From the NCBI RefSeq assembly GCF_014274465.1, contig NZ_CP060394.1:2790001-2854000 (forward strand): a DNA stretch of 64,000 bases, written 5' to 3'. This stretch comes from Alloacidobacterium dinghuense (GTDB lineage Bacteria; Acidobacteriota; Terriglobia; Terriglobales; Acidobacteriaceae). A model generated the notes under the pieces. It was given only the letters and a program-made list of their open reading frames with translations, searched no databases and was not told the DNA's origin. Position numbers and translations under genes: made by a program. This document shows, in pieces, positions 54,769 to 64,000 of this stretch. The stretch's first letter is position 1. Each line of letters starts with the position of its first letter.

Positions 54769-55458
54769 ATGGCCGAACGAGTTTTGGTAGTTGACGATGA
54801 AATGCAGATTACGCGCGTTCTGCGAGCCGCGCTTTCCGCTCAGGGTTACGATGTGCGCACAGCAAATGAGCCGGAAGAAGCCCTTCGACTAGTAGAGGAC
54901 TGGATGCCGGACCTCATCATCACCGACCTGATGATGCCGGGTATGACCGGTGTCGAGTTAGCCCGAGTTGTGCGCGCAAAAAGTGATATTCCGATCCTCG
55001 TGCTCTCCGTCCGCGATCAGGAGCGCACGAAAATCGAAGCGCTGGATGCGGGCGCCGATGACTATGTGACGAAACCATTCAGTACGCAGGAGCTGCTGGC
55101 GCGTGTACGAGCGCACTTGCGGCGTGCTCCGGAGCGCAACACCGACGTCGCGATAGAGGTCGGCGATTTCGTCGTCGATACCGCAGCCCACAGCGTGACA
55201 GTAAGCGGACGTCCAATCCATCTCACTCCAAAGGAATTCGACCTGCTTCTTCACTTCGCGCGCAACGCGGGAAAAGTAATTACGCATCGCGCCCTGCTGA
55301 CTGCCGTCTGGGGTGCACAGTCGGCTCAACAGCCGGAATACCTGCGCGTCTTTGTGGGTCAGCTGCGAAAGAAATTACAGGGCGAAACGGCGAAAGAATA
55401 CATTCAGACCGAACCGTGGGTTGGCTATCGTTTCCTTCCTGAAGGCGCGCCAGAATAG
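54769..55458 (+). CDS. kdpE: KdpE response regulator
   Basis: 229 aa from ATG 54769; an ATG at 54751 is also in frame. Receiver: RVLVVDDEMQITRVL, phospho-acceptor D53 in LIITDLMMPGMTG, and DDYVTKPFSTQELLARV. The winged helix has HLTPKEFDLLLHFARNAGKV and ends IQTEPWVGYRFLPEGAPE, the standard KdpE ending. It activates the kdp operon 120 nt downstream. A terminator follows the stop (55523-55545). Confidence 0.93.
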   Translation: MAERVLVVDDEMQITRVLRAALSAQGYDVRTANEPEEALRLVEDWMPDLIITDLMMPGMTGVELARVVRAKSDIPILVLSVRDQERTKIEALDAGADDYVTKPFSTQELLARVRAHLRRAPERNTDVAIEVGDFVVDTAAHSVTVSGRPIHLTPKEFDLLLHFARNAGKVITHRALLTAVWGAQSAQQPEYLRVFVGQLRKKLQGETAKEYIQTEPWVGYRFLPEGAPE

Positions 55459-55462
55459 ACCC

Positions 55463-55497
55463 GTTTATGACTTCCTTATAAATCCCTTACGCCCGAC
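55463..55497 (+). promoter_or_regulatory. candidate KdpE operator upstream of kdp structural genes
   Basis: GTTTATGACTTCCTTATAAA followed by TCCCTTACGCCCG resembles the E. coli kdp promoter site (TTTATA, T-rich tract, TTACACCCCG) as I remember it. It lies directly after kdpE and before the kdp genes. A similarity by eye; it could be chance. Confidence 0.35.
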
Positions 55498-55522
55498 TTA
55501 GTGTGTAACCCATTTACTAAGT

Positions 55523-55545
55523 AAAGCCTGCTTTTCGCGGGCTTT
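55523..55545 (+). terminator. terminator or attenuator between kdpE and kdp genes
   Basis: AAAGCCTGC (523-531), loop TTTTC, GCGGGCTTT (537-545), then T and GCC: a 9-bp stem with one G-U pair. It either ends the kdpE transcript or, if the promoter is at 55463, sits in the kdp leader. Confidence 0.65.
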
Positions 55546-55577
55546 TGCCGTGTCTGTGTTCAAAAAGAGAGGGCGCT

Positions 55578-55664
55578 ATGTGGGACCTTTTGATGCTGTT
55601 TCTTACCCTGATTTTCTTTGTGATTGCGTTGCTCTACGTGAGCGCATGTGAGCGCCTGAGGTAG
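55578..55664 (+). CDS. 28-residue single-helix membrane peptide in the kdp operon
   Basis: MWDLLMLFLTLIFFVIALLY with a short basic end (CERLR); GAGAGGG precedes the ATG. One transmembrane helix. It lies 6 nt before kdpF, and similar tiny ORFs ahead of kdpF occur in other bacteria. It may be a KdpF-like stabiliser of the Kdp complex; the role is inferred from position only. Confidence 0.7.
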   Translation: MWDLLMLFLTLIFFVIALLYVSACERLR

Positions 55665-55670
55665 CCATTC

Positions 55671-55760
55671 ATGAGCATACTTACGCTAATCATCGTTGCT
55701 GTCACCGTCCTGATGATGGTCTATCTCGTGGTGACATTGCTTTATCCGGAGAAGTTCTGA
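55671..55760 (+). CDS. kdpF: KdpF small subunit
   Basis: 29 aa: one helix (LTLIIVAVTVLMMVYLVVTL) ending LYPEKF, the typical KdpF terminus. KdpF binds and stabilises the KdpABC potassium pump in the membrane. Its stop is 1 nt before the kdpA ATG. Confidence 0.9.
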   Translation: MSILTLIIVAVTVLMMVYLVVTLLYPEKF

Positions 55761-55761
55761 A

Positions 55762-57492
55762 ATGACAGCCAACGGTTGGCTCCAGTCCCTCATTTTTTTT
55801 GCCCTGCTGCTTGCGCTCATGCGTCCGCTGGGAATCTATATTGCGCGCGTGCTCGAAGGCGAGCGCACGTTTCTAAGCCCCGTTCTAAGGCCAATCGAAA
55901 GGCTCATTTACAAGCTCTCTGGGGTACGGCCGGAAGAAGAGATGAACTGGCGCGAATATTCCGTCGCGCTGCTTCTTTTCAGCTTCGTTTCCATGTTGCT
56001 GACTTACGTCATCGAACGGGCACAGCACTTCCTGCCATGGAACCCACAGCATCTCGCAGGTGTGGCGCCTGACTTAGCATGGAACACGGCTGCTTCCTTC
56101 ACCACAAATACAAACTGGCAATCCTATACGCCAGAAACCACCATGAGCTATTTCACGCAAATGGTGGGTCTCGCCTATCACAACTTCTTGAGCGCGGCCG
56201 TTGGCATCGCCGTTGCGATAGCCCTGGTACGCGGCATTGCGCGCAGAGAATCGAAGACGATTGGTAATTTCTGGGCCGACGCAACGCGCTCAATTCTGTA
56301 CATCCTGCTGCCAATTTGTCTGATTTATTCAGGCGCATTGATTGAGCAAGGCGTTGTGCAAAACCTGAAGAGCTATACCTCGGTTGCAACGCTGGAGCAA
56401 CCAAGCCAAACACAAACCATCGCGCAGGGACCAGTCGCTTCCCAAGAAGCCATCAAAATGCTCGGCACAAATGGTGGCGGCTTCTTCAACGCGAACAGTG
56501 CTCACCCCTTTGAGAACCCGACGCCGCTCACGAATCTCCTTCAGATGTTTTCGATCTTCATCATCCCTGCCGCGCTCACGGTGACGCTCGGAAAGATGAC
56601 AGGATCTTCAGGCCACGGATGGGCAGTCTTTGCCTGCATGTCCATCCTCTTCATTGCCGGATTTGTAACGGCCTACTGGGCTGAATCGCAACCTCATCCA
56701 TTGCTGCATGGCGTAGATCAGCACGTTAGCACGCTGCAGTCTGGCGGAAACATGGAAGGCAAGGAAGTAAGATTCGGCATTTCACAGTCTGCTCTGTTTG
56801 CAACAGTCACAACGGATGCCAGTTGTGGTGCGGTCAATTCGGTGCATGACTCCTTCACGCCTCTAGGTGGCATGGTTCCGATGGCCAATATCATGCTCGG
56901 GGAAATCGTCTTCGGCGGAGTCGGCGCAGGGCTCTACGGCATGCTGATTTACGTCGTGCTGTCCGTATTTATTGCTGGGCTAATGGTAGGGCGCACGCCG
57001 GAATATATGGGGAAAAAGATCGAATCTTACGACGTAAAGATGGCGATGCTCTATGTGCTCATCTTTCCGCTCATCATTCTGACACTCACCGCAATCTCCG
57101 TGCTTTCACCCCAAATGGGACTGACCAGCCTGACGAACAACGGGCCTCATGGCTTAAGCGAGATTCTTTATGCCTTTACCTCCAGCGCAGGTAACAACGG
57201 TTCTGCATTCGCTGGATTAAGTGCCAACACGCACTGGTACAACATGAGCCTCGGGTTCACCATGCTCATCGGCCGATTCCTGATGATGGTTCCAATGATC
57301 GCCATAGCCGGGAACCTGGCACAAAAGAAGAGTGTGCCTCCGTCACCGGGAACGTTCCCCGTAAACACAGGCCTGTTCACTGTTCTGTTGACTGGTGTGG
57401 TCCTTATCGTTGGCGCGCTCACATTTTTCCCGGCTCTGAGCCTGGGACCCATCCTTGAGCACCTGCTGCTGCACGCAGGACAACTCTTCTAG
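55762..57492 (+). CDS. kdpA: KdpA, potassium-binding channel-like subunit
   Basis: 576 aa. The four selectivity-filter repeats are visible: FTTNTNWQSYTPETT, GTNGGGFFNANSAHPFENPT, TTDASCGAVNSVHDSFTPLG and SSAGNNGSAFAGL. Ten or so hydrophobic helices surround them. KdpA takes K+ from the periplasm and hands it to KdpB. Length agrees with the family. Confidence 0.97.
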   Translation: MTANGWLQSLIFFALLLALMRPLGIYIARVLEGERTFLSPVLRPIERLIYKLSGVRPEEEMNWREYSVALLLFSFVSMLLTYVIERAQHFLPWNPQHLAGVAPDLAWNTAASFTTNTNWQSYTPETTMSYFTQMVGLAYHNFLSAAVGIAVAIALVRGIARRESKTIGNFWADATRSILYILLPICLIYSGALIEQGVVQNLKSYTSVATLEQPSQTQTIAQGPVASQEAIKMLGTNGGGFFNANSAHPFENPTPLTNLLQMFSIFIIPAALTVTLGKMTGSSGHGWAVFACMSILFIAGFVTAYWAESQPHPLLHGVDQHVSTLQSGGNMEGKEVRFGISQSALFATVTTDASCGAVNSVHDSFTPLGGMVPMANIMLGEIVFGGVGAGLYGMLIYVVLSVFIAGLMVGRTPEYMGKKIESYDVKMAMLYVLIFPLIILTLTAISVLSPQMGLTSLTNNGPHGLSEILYAFTSSAGNNGSAFAGLSANTHWYNMSLGFTMLIGRFLMMVPMIAIAGNLAQKKSVPPSPGTFPVNTGLFTVLLTGVVLIVGALTFFPALSLGPILEHLLLHAGQLF

Positions 57493-57507
57493 GCAGCGGA
57501 GAAAGCA

Positions 57508-59541
57508 ATGGCAGAAAAACAGAGTCTCTGGAATCCAACTATTTTGCGCCAGGCGATTGTTGGCGCGTTTACCAAACTCCATCCACGCGCCATGGTCAAG
57601 AATCCGGTCATGTTCGTCGTGGAGGTTGGGAGTGTCCTTACTACGGCGCTCCTGATTCAAGATCTCATCCGGCACCAGCCTGGGTTTGCATTCGATCTGC
57701 AGATCACCCTGTGGCTGTGGTTCACTGTCCTATTCGCCAATTTCGCAGAGGCCATGGCAGAGGGCCGGGGCAAAGCGCAAGCTGACACGCTGCGTAAGGC
57801 CAAAGGCGAAACCATGGCCTATCGGTACAGGAAAGACGGTAGTACCGAAGCCGTTTCCAGCTCTCAGCTTCGCGTCGACGACATCATTAAAGTTGAAGCT
57901 GGACAGTTCATCGCCGGCGACGGCGAAGTCATCGAAGGTGTGGCATCCGTCGACGAGTCGGCCATCACTGGTGAATCGGCTCCAGTCATCCGCGAAGCCG
58001 GTGGTGACCGTTCCGCGGTCACAGGCGGAACGCGAGTACTCTCCGACTGGATCAAGATTCGCATCACGTCGAATCCAGGTGAGACGTTTCTAGACCGCAT
58101 GATCGCGCTTGTCGAAGGCGCTGAACGACAGAAGACACCGAACGAGATTGCCTTAAGCATTCTGCTCTCAGGCCTGACGATCGTCTTTCTTCTGGCCGTC
58201 GCTACATTGCAGCCGTTTGCGATTTACTCGCACGCGCCGCAGACGATTTTTGTGTTGGTCTCGCTGCTCGTATGCCTCATCCCAACCACGATCGGCGGAC
58301 TGCTCTCGGCAATTGGAATCGCCGGTATGGACAGGTTGGTGCAATACAACGTCCTGGCCATGTCAGGGCGCGCCGTCGAAGCTGCAGGCGATGTAAATAC
58401 GCTGCTGCTCGACAAGACTGGAACCATTACCCTCGGCAACCGTCAGGCAACTGAGTTTCTCCCAGCTCCAGGCATCAGCACAGAGCGCCTCGCCGATGCA
58501 GCCCAGCTCGCATCGCTTTCCGATGAAACACCGGAAGGCCGTTCCATCGTTGTTCTCGCGAAGGAAAAATACAACCTGCGCGGACGCGATCTGACGGGCA
58601 TGCAAGCTGAGTTCGTTCCATTCAGCGCTCAGACTCGCATGTCAGGCGTGAACCTCCCAGGAACCATAATTCGTAAAGGCTCCGCCGACGCAATCGCGCG
58701 TCACCTGGAACAGGAAGGCTCAAGCCTCCCACGAAAAGTCACCGATAAGGTTGAGGAGATCGCCCGGCTGGGCGGAACGCCACTGGTCGTTTCAGATAAC
58801 AGCACCGCGCTCGGGGTCGTGTATCTGAAGGACATTGTGAAGGGCGGTCTCAAGGACCGGCTTGCTCGTCTCCGCGCCATGGGCATTCGCACCATCATGA
58901 TCACCGGCGACAATCCTCTGACCGCAGCAGTGATTGCGCGGGAGGCAGGCGTAGACGACTTCCTTGCCGAAGCGAAGCCGAAAGACAAAATGGATTTGAT
59001 CAAGCGCGAGCAGGGCAAAGGAAAGCTCGTTGCCATGACCGGAGACGGCACCAACGATGCTCCCGCTCTCGCTCAGGCCGACGTAGGCGTGGCCATGAAT
59101 TCCGGCACGCAGGCTGCAAAGGAAGCCGGAAACATGGTCGACCTCGATTCCAACCCGACGAAACTGATCGAAATTGTCGAGATCGGCAAGCAGTTGCTCA
59201 TGACCCGGGGAGCGCTTACGACCTTCTCTATTGCCAACGACGTAGCAAAGTATTTCGCAATCATCCCGGCCATGTTCGCAGGTGTTTTTCCAGTGCTGAA
59301 CGCGCTCAACGTCATGCATTTGAAGACTCCGCACTCAGCGATTTTGTCGGCTGTCATCTTCAACGCCATCATTATCATTGCGCTCGTCCCACTTGCTCTG
59401 CGCGGAGTGAAATATGAGCCGAAGTCCGCACAGGCGCTGCTTCGCCGCAACCTCATCATCTACGGCATCGGTGGCATCATCGTTCCGTTCGTTGGTATCA
59501 AGCTCATCGACATTGTTTTAAATGGGCTGCACCTGATCTAA
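57508..59541 (+). CDS. kdpB: KdpB, P-type ATPase subunit
   Basis: 677 aa, with GGAG 6 nt before the ATG. Phosphorylated Asp D302 in [13 protein letters not shown]; actuator motif [10 protein letters not shown]; phosphorylation/nucleotide-domain motif KGSADA; hinge [20 protein letters not shown]. It energises K+ transport through KdpA. Between kdpA (15-nt gap) and kdpC (8-nt gap), so one operon. Confidence 0.97.
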   Translation: MAEKQSLWNPTILRQAIVGAFTKLHPRAMVKNPVMFVVEVGSVLTTALLIQDLIRHQPGFAFDLQITLWLWFTVLFANFAEAMAEGRGKAQADTLRKAKGETMAYRYRKDGSTEAVSSSQLRVDDIIKVEAGQFIAGDGEVIEGVASVDESAITGESAPVIREAGGDRSAVTGGTRVLSDWIKIRITSNPGETFLDRMIALVEGAERQKTPNEIALSILLSGLTIVFLLAVATLQPFAIYSHAPQTIFVLVSLLVCLIPTTIGGLLSAIGIAGMDRLVQYNVLAMSGRAVEAAGDVNTLLLDKTGTITLGNRQATEFLPAPGISTERLADAAQLASLSDETPEGRSIVVLAKEKYNLRGRDLTGMQAEFVPFSAQTRMSGVNLPGTIIRKGSADAIARHLEQEGSSLPRKVTDKVEEIARLGGTPLVVSDNSTALGVVYLKDIVKGGLKDRLARLRAMGIRTIMITGDNPLTAAVIAREAGVDDFLAEAKPKDKMDLIKREQGKGKLVAMTGDGTNDAPALAQADVGVAMNSGTQAAKEAGNMVDLDSNPTKLIEIVEIGKQLLMTRGALTTFSIANDVAKYFAIIPAMFAGVFPVLNALNVMHLKTPHSAILSAVIFNAIIIIALVPLALRGVKYEPKSAQALLRRNLIIYGIGGIIVPFVGIKLIDIVLNGLHLI

Positions 59542-59549
59542 GGAAAACC

Positions 59550-60116
59550 ATGCAAAAAGCACTCATCATTTCGATTCGCTTCACACTTGTAACCACGCTA
59601 TTGCTGGGAATCGCCTATCCTCTGGCTGTCACTGCTTTTGGACACCTGGTCTTTCGAGACAGGGCTGATGGGCAGCTCATCACCAGGAATGGTCAGGTTA
59701 TTGGCTCCAGAATCATCGGACAAAGCTTCTCCAGCGACAAGTATTTCCATAGCCGTCCGTCGGCTGCGGGCAACGGTTACGATGCGACCTCATCTGGCGG
59801 CTCGAATCTCGCGGCGTCCAATCAGAAGCTTGTCTCTCGCATCCAGGGCGATGTCGCAAAGTATCAGCAGGATGGGAACAGCCAACCGGTGCCAATTGAT
59901 CTGGTAACTGTTTCAGGCTCGGGGCTGGATCCGGATATTTCACCGGCTGCGGCACTCTTTCAGGTAAAGCGCGTCGCACAAGCGCGCAATCTGACGGAGG
60001 ACGAGGTTCATAGCCTTGTCGAGTCTCACATCCAGCCGCGTCAGTTCGGCGTGCTCGGAGAACCACGCGTCAACGTGCTTGAGTTGAATCTGGCACTGGA
60101 TCAACTACAGAGGTGA
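59550..60116 (+). CDS. kdpC: KdpC, accessory subunit
   Basis: 188 aa. One N-terminal helix (TLVTTLLLGIAYPLAVTAFG), then GQLITRNGQVIGSRIIGQSF, YFHSRPSAAGNGYDA, SGSGLDPDISPAAA and the C-terminal LGEPRVNVLELN, all standard KdpC blocks. It helps assemble or stabilise KdpAB. Last gene of the operon, convergent with kynU. Confidence 0.96.
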   Translation: MQKALIISIRFTLVTTLLLGIAYPLAVTAFGHLVFRDRADGQLITRNGQVIGSRIIGQSFSSDKYFHSRPSAAGNGYDATSSGGSNLAASNQKLVSRIQGDVAKYQQDGNSQPVPIDLVTVSGSGLDPDISPAAALFQVKRVAQARNLTEDEVHSLVESHIQPRQFGVLGEPRVNVLELNLALDQLQR

Positions 60117-60135
60117 TCGCGAAGAGGGCTGGTTC

Positions 60136-61347
60136 TTAAGATCTGGCCCGCTCTAACACTTCAGCCAACATCGCCGCAGCCCCTCGCAGTTCTTGATCCC
60201 GCGTCAGGCAATCCGGGCACAGGCGCAGCCACGGTCCCCGCGCATCTGTAATCACACCTTGCTCCGCCAGCTTCGCAGAAATGCCAGCAGCGTCATCGAG
60301 TTGCACAGCGAGAAATGCTCCGTGATCGCTATCTGCGCCAATCGCGTCAATGCCAGCGTCGCGCAGATAACCCTTCAAACGCGAGAGTTGCTCCAAGCCA
60401 TAAGCTCGCATCCGCTCCACGCCGAGAGCGAGCGCTAACATCTGACCGCTACGTGCTTGATAGTAGGTCAAAACCGGCGGCGTCGACTCAAGAAATGCAT
60501 CGCCTCCGGCGCGCAGCAGCGGAGGATCATGCCGCTCATAGCCAAAGATATCTTCCCGGGCGAACCATCCTGTATCCAGCACACGTAGTCCCGTCGCCAG
60601 CGCCTCGGGAGAAATGTAGAGAAAACACGCGCCGGGACCACCGCGCAGATACTTGTAGCTGCCCCCAATTGCGAAATCAGCGTGCATGGCCGCCACGTCG
60701 ACTGGAATCACGCCGACCGCATGATACGCATCCACAAGCAATCTGGCTCCGACTGCATGACATGCATCCGCCAGAACCGGGAGGTCGTGAACAATCTGGC
60801 CGTCCATAAACATGACCTGCGAAATCACAACCAGATCGACCCCGAAACGTAATTTTTGAACCATGTCTGCGACGGTAAAGCGGCCCTCACCATCCGGTTC
60901 CAGCCATTCCATCTCGATGCGGCCCAGAGCCGCATATTGCTTGAGGATCAAATCGAGGGAGTCGAACTCACCGCGCGTACTCAGAACACGAGGCCGACCG
61001 TGCAAAACGTTCAAGATGGCACGCAAGCCCTGCCCCGCGGAAGTCTTCGGTACAACGCAATCAACGCGCGGCGCACCGATCAGCTTCGCGATCCTTCCGC
61101 GAAATGCATCCTGTTCGGCGAGCCACTCATCCCAGGCGTCGCCCAGTTTCGTCTCCCACAAAGTAATGCCTTCGCGAACATCTTCCGCCATCTTGTCCAG
61201 CGGTCTTCCAAGAGAATGATTCGCCAGGTAGACGCGATCGTTCGCAAGCACGCGAGAAAAAAGCGGCGCAATATGGCGCTGCACTGTTTCTTCACTCAGC
61301 GGACCCGACGGAAGTTTGGCCACCGCTTCCTGAATTGGACAACTCAT
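60136..61347 (-). CDS. kynU: kynureninase
   Basis: 403 aa, PLP fold-type I. The PLP lysine is K232 in [12 protein letters not shown] and D206 in [11 protein letters not shown] pairs with the pyridine nitrogen. The opening [20 protein letters not shown] is usual for the family. It cleaves kynurenine to anthranilate and alanine in the cytoplasm. ATG overlaps the kynA stop (ATGA), so the two are translationally coupled. No kynurenine formamidase gene lies between or beside them in the window. Confidence 0.93.
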   Translation of the reverse strand: MSCPIQEAVAKLPSGPLSEETVQRHIAPLFSRVLANDRVYLANHSLGRPLDKMAEDVREGITLWETKLGDAWDEWLAEQDAFRGRIAKLIGAPRVDCVVPKTSAGQGLRAILNVLHGRPRVLSTRGEFDSLDLILKQYAALGRIEMEWLEPDGEGRFTVADMVQKLRFGVDLVVISQVMFMDGQIVHDLPVLADACHAVGARLLVDAYHAVGVIPVDVAAMHADFAIGGSYKYLRGGPGACFLYISPEALATGLRVLDTGWFAREDIFGYERHDPPLLRAGGDAFLESTPPVLTYYQARSGQMLALALGVERMRAYGLEQLSRLKGYLRDAGIDAIGADSDHGAFLAVQLDDAAGISAKLAEQGVITDARGPWLRLCPDCLTRDQELRGAAAMLAEVLERARS

Positions 61348-62204
61348 CGCTGCTTCAGGCCCGTGCGCACGGCGAAGAGTTCAGGAAAGAAGGTCAGATT
61401 CAGCGCCTGCTTCAGAAAACCGACACCTGAAGAACCACCCGTCCCCGGACGGAAGCCAATGATGCGCTCAACCGTCTTCATATGGCGAAACCGCCAGAGC
61501 TGGAAATATTCCTCTACGTCAACAAGTTTTTCGCACATCTCATAAGCATCCCAGTGTTCTCGATGCCGCTCGTAGATCTGCCGCAGCACGTCGACCAGTT
61601 CTTCATTCTTTTCATAAGGCTCTGACCAGTCGCGCGAAACACAGGCGTCGGGAATCGCAAGGCCGCGACGTTTCAGATGCATCAGAAACTCATCATAGAG
61701 ACTCGGCGCCTCCAGCGTTTTCAGCAAATCTTCATGAATCTGCGGAAAGTCGGCAAAGACCTTCAACGCATCCCGATTCTTATTGCCGAGCAAAAACTCC
61801 AGCTTCCGGTATTGGAACGACTGGAAGCCCGAAGCATGCCCCAGCACGCTGCGAAACTCCATATATTCTGAGGGCGTCAGCGTCTCCAGTACTGCCCACT
61901 GGTCAAAGAGCTGCATTTGGATCAACTTGGCCCTAGAAAGAATCTTGAAACAAGGATCCAGATGATCGTGCTTGACATGCCAGATCGCTGCCGTCAGCTC
62001 GTGAATCAGCTGCTTGATCCAAAGCTCCGAAACCTGATGCTGAATGATGAACAGCATTTCGTCATGATGTTCGGGATTGGAAAGCGGACGCTGCTGCGCA
62101 AGCAGGGCGTCCAGGCACAGATACCCCGAATAGCTCATCCGGTCATGGAAGTCGGTGTAGATGCCCGATTCGAGCGGTCTCAGATTTTTCTCAGTTGCTG
62201 TCAT
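61344..62204 (-). CDS. kynA: tryptophan 2,3-dioxygenase
   Basis: 286 aa from ATG 62204; a TTG directly before it is the alternative. The signature [20 protein letters not shown] and the C-terminal [12 protein letters not shown], whose His binds heme, followed by [14 protein letters not shown], identify the heme enzyme that opens tryptophan to N-formylkynurenine. It acts as a homotetramer in the cytoplasm. First gene of the kynA-kynU unit; divergent from the FHA phosphatase gene. Confidence 0.95.
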   Translation of the reverse strand: MTATEKNLRPLESGIYTDFHDRMSYSGYLCLDALLAQQRPLSNPEHHDEMLFIIQHQVSELWIKQLIHELTAAIWHVKHDHLDPCFKILSRAKLIQMQLFDQWAVLETLTPSEYMEFRSVLGHASGFQSFQYRKLEFLLGNKNRDALKVFADFPQIHEDLLKTLEAPSLYDEFLMHLKRRGLAIPDACVSRDWSEPYEKNEELVDVLRQIYERHREHWDAYEMCEKLVDVEEYFQLWRFRHMKTVERIIGFRPGTGGSSGVGFLKQALNLTFFPELFAVRTGLKQR

Positions 62205-62507
62205 CAATAGAAATTATAGGAGTCTGTATGCGGCCAAAAGAAAGCCTGGCAGCACTGCGTCCGCCAGGCCAGGGAGGCATACACCATTGAGAAAACGCAC
62301 CAGTCTGCACGTACAGCGCAAGATTTGTCAATATTTCTGATACAAATTCTTTCGTCAAGACACTTTGAGCGCCTGTCCAGCCCTTCCCGGCTTCTGGCGC
62401 GAGCAGCCGAGCGCATCTTTGTATAATCGGCCCGTAGCAGCTTGCGAAGAATTGCCCCCACGCTGACCTTCTATCCTCGACTGCAGATTTTTTCAGGGAC
62501 ATCAGAC
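62205..62507. other. divergent intergenic region of kynA and the FHA gene
   Basis: 303 nt. It contains a small hairpin, GCCTGGC with GCCAGGC, near 62246-62272. No gene is seen; promoters for both flanking genes should be here. Confidence 0.45.
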
Positions 62508-64000
62508 ATGAATCACGTTCCACCGACTCATTACGAAGTGCTCGACAGCTCTCATCGGACCACCGGGATCCTCGACCACTCGCCATTTACTGTCGGACGG
62601 CTGCCCGATCGAGATCTGATCCTCGAAGACGTTCACGTTTCGCGCAGGCATGCGGAAATTAGTTACGAGGACGGCGCTTTCCACGTCACCGACACGGAAA
62701 GCCGCCACGGTACTTTCGTCAACGGCGTTCGTGTTCAGCGCCAGCGCCTCTCTCCTGAGGACACAGTCCATTTTGGCTCCTTGGAAGGTCCGAAATTGCG
62801 TTTCGGCATTGCCGACGCCAGCTCGACCTCAACCATTCGGGAACTGCTTGTGCAGCTTCCCGCCGCGGTATCGAGCCAGACCACCGGTTTGGAGAAGCTT
62901 CGTTGGTTTCTGGAGGCGGCACGGCGATTGAACGCCGTTGGGGCTGTAGATCAAATTCTCAGTTGCCTGGTCGAAACTACACTCGATCTCACGAAGGTTG
63001 AGCGCGGATACTTCTTCCTTTGCGATGAAAATGGCAAGCCACGATTCGCCGCCGGACGAAACAACAAAGGCGAATCGCTCACCGATGACTCGACGCTCTC
63101 AAGAAGCGCCATCCAGCAAGCCATCTCGTCAGCCAGCGAATTTATCGTCACCGATACCCTCAAAGCCGAAGCCGTTCTGCGTTCGGAAAGCATGATCATG
63201 CAGAACATTCGCTCGATCATCTGCATACCTCTGCGCAGCCGGCGCAAACAGGCGCCGCTTGAACGCGCAAATGGCAAAAATGATCTTCTCGGTGTTCTCT
63301 ACCTGGACAGTCGTTTGCATGCCGGCAATCTGACGCAGGTCGACAGCGAAATGTTGCGCAGTATCGCCTCGGAGGCCGCCGCCTTGATCGACAACGCCCA
63401 GCTCGTCATCGCTGAGGAACAAGCACGCCGGTACCGGGAAGAACTCGACATCGCCGCAAAGATTCAGCAGGGCCTAATGGCAGTGCAGATTCCGGATCTC
63501 CCTCATGCGAAAGTGTCGGCCCGCTCTGTGCCTTGCAAAGAAATCGGAGGCGACTTCTATGACGTTATCGTCGAAGGCGATCACATTTACCTTGTGATCG
63601 TCGATGTCTCCGGGAAAGGCATTCCCGCGGCTCTCCTGGCGTCAACGCTTCAAGGGTTGATCTATTCGCAGTTGAAGGCGGGTCACTCACTTGAGATGGT
63701 GGCCACGCTCGTCAATCAGTACATCTGCGCTAAGAATGTTGGCAGATATGCGACGCTTTGCATTCTCAAACTCAGCAAGACCGGCCAACTTGACTACATC
63801 AATTGCGGTCATCCACGGCCGATCATTTGTACCGGACAGCATGTGCAGCCTCTTCAAGCATCGAATCTGCCCGTCGGATTGATTGACGATGCAAGTTTCA
63901 GCGCGGGCACATCCGCGCTTGTGCCCGGCACGCGCGTCTTCCTGGTAACCGACGGAGTCACCGAAGCCGAAAATGCAGAGGGCGCATTTTTCGGAGATAC
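62508..64000 (+). CDS. FHA-GAF-SpoIIE-type protein phosphatase (cut by window edge)
   Basis: 497 codons open to the window end. The FHA domain covers about 20-105 (FTVGRLPDRDLILEDVHVSR, then HAEISYEDGAFHV, RHGTFVNGVRV). A GAF domain spans about 145-305 (LTKVERGYFFLCDENGKPRF, then LGVLYLDSRLHAGNLTQVD). A short coiled linker (ARRYREELDIAAKIQQGLMA) leads to a PP2C/SpoIIE phosphatase domain with CKEIGGDFYDVI, VSGKGIPAALLAST, YINCGHPRPIIC and LVTDGVTEAENAEG. Such proteins dephosphorylate Ser/Thr in regulators such as anti-anti-sigma factors; FHA binds phosphothreonine. The C-terminal end of the phosphatase is missing only because the window stops. Confidence 0.92.
   Translation, partial: MNHVPPTHYEVLDSSHRTTGILDHSPFTVGRLPDRDLILEDVHVSRRHAEISYEDGAFHVTDTESRHGTFVNGVRVQRQRLSPEDTVHFGSLEGPKLRFGIADASSTSTIRELLVQLPAAVSSQTTGLEKLRWFLEAARRLNAVGAVDQILSCLVETTLDLTKVERGYFFLCDENGKPRFAAGRNNKGESLTDDSTLSRSAIQQAISSASEFIVTDTLKAEAVLRSESMIMQNIRSIICIPLRSRRKQAPLERANGKNDLLGVLYLDSRLHAGNLTQVDSEMLRSIASEAAALIDNAQLVIAEEQARRYREELDIAAKIQQGLMAVQIPDLPHAKVSARSVPCKEIGGDFYDVIVEGDHIYLVIVDVSGKGIPAALLASTLQGLIYSQLKAGHSLEMVATLVNQYICAKNVGRYATLCILKLSKTGQLDYINCGHPRPIICTGQHVQPLQASNLPVGLIDDASFSAGTSALVPGTRVFLVTDGVTEAENAEGAFFGD

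Noticed and set aside
55460-55577. c-di-AMP (ydaO-type) riboswitch before kdp genes
   Set aside because: The region is too short and shows only a simple terminator-like hairpin, not the multi-helix fold.

Overview
The window is about 64 kb of fairly GC-rich bacterial chromosome. It is most consistent with Acidobacteriota, class Terriglobia (relatives of Granulicella, Edaphobacter and Terriglobus). That placement is an inference from gene content and style: NHL-propeller secreted proteins, a carboxypeptidase-regulatory-domain protein, a YncE/phosphoesterase fusion, an LptF-LptG fusion, a DUF5107 protein, a 103-aa small membrane protein and a Cys3His protein beside fliD. No rRNA gene or intact tRNA gene was found.

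Layout. 1-3.0 kb: start of a secreted PQQ dehydrogenase, a VOC protein, a membrane TPR protein and a secreted NHL propeller. 3.2-8.3 kb: a two-gene module of a TIR-domain protein and a 1231-aa STAND NTPase with a membrane segment and a WD40 propeller; this is the best candidate for an uncharacterised defence or signalling system. 8.9-14.2 kb: a CGNR regulator, a TetR gene divergent from an NTF2-like/MDR oxidoreductase pair, then a decayed stretch holding a tRNA-Leu 3' fragment, an MFS transporter pseudogene and a frameshifted membrane gene. 14.3-25.9 kb: GH20 hexosaminidase, DUF5107 protein, secreted phosphoesterase, NHL protein, serine hydrolase and VOC protein. 26-32.4 kb: secreted protein of unknown function, NmrA operon, ECF sigma factor with NrsF-type anti-sigma, fatty-acid hydroxylase and regulatory-domain protein. 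32.5-34.9 kb: second tRNA-Leu fragment, aldo/keto reductase and a 170-bp tandem duplication.

34.9-44.7 kb: a large secreted YncE/phosphoesterase, then a codirectional run of acyl desaturase, minimal histidine kinase, OmpR-type regulator, LptF-LptG fusion and MsbA-like ABC exporter, which reads as an envelope-lipid cluster. 44.6-52.8 kb: flagellar genes (fliS, fliD, fliC, flbD, motA, motB) with three good sigma-28 promoters, interrupted by a 1.3-kb IS481-type insertion sequence that sits exactly in the loop of a palindromic repeat. 52.7-60.1 kb: yjbQ and the potassium uptake system, with a short kdpD divergent from kdpE, then a 28-aa ORF, kdpF, kdpA, kdpB and kdpC. 60.1-62.2 kb: kynA-kynU tryptophan catabolism. 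62.5 kb to the edge: an FHA-GAF-SpoIIE phosphatase cut by the window end.

All function calls come from reading motifs and family resemblance by eye. No database search was run.
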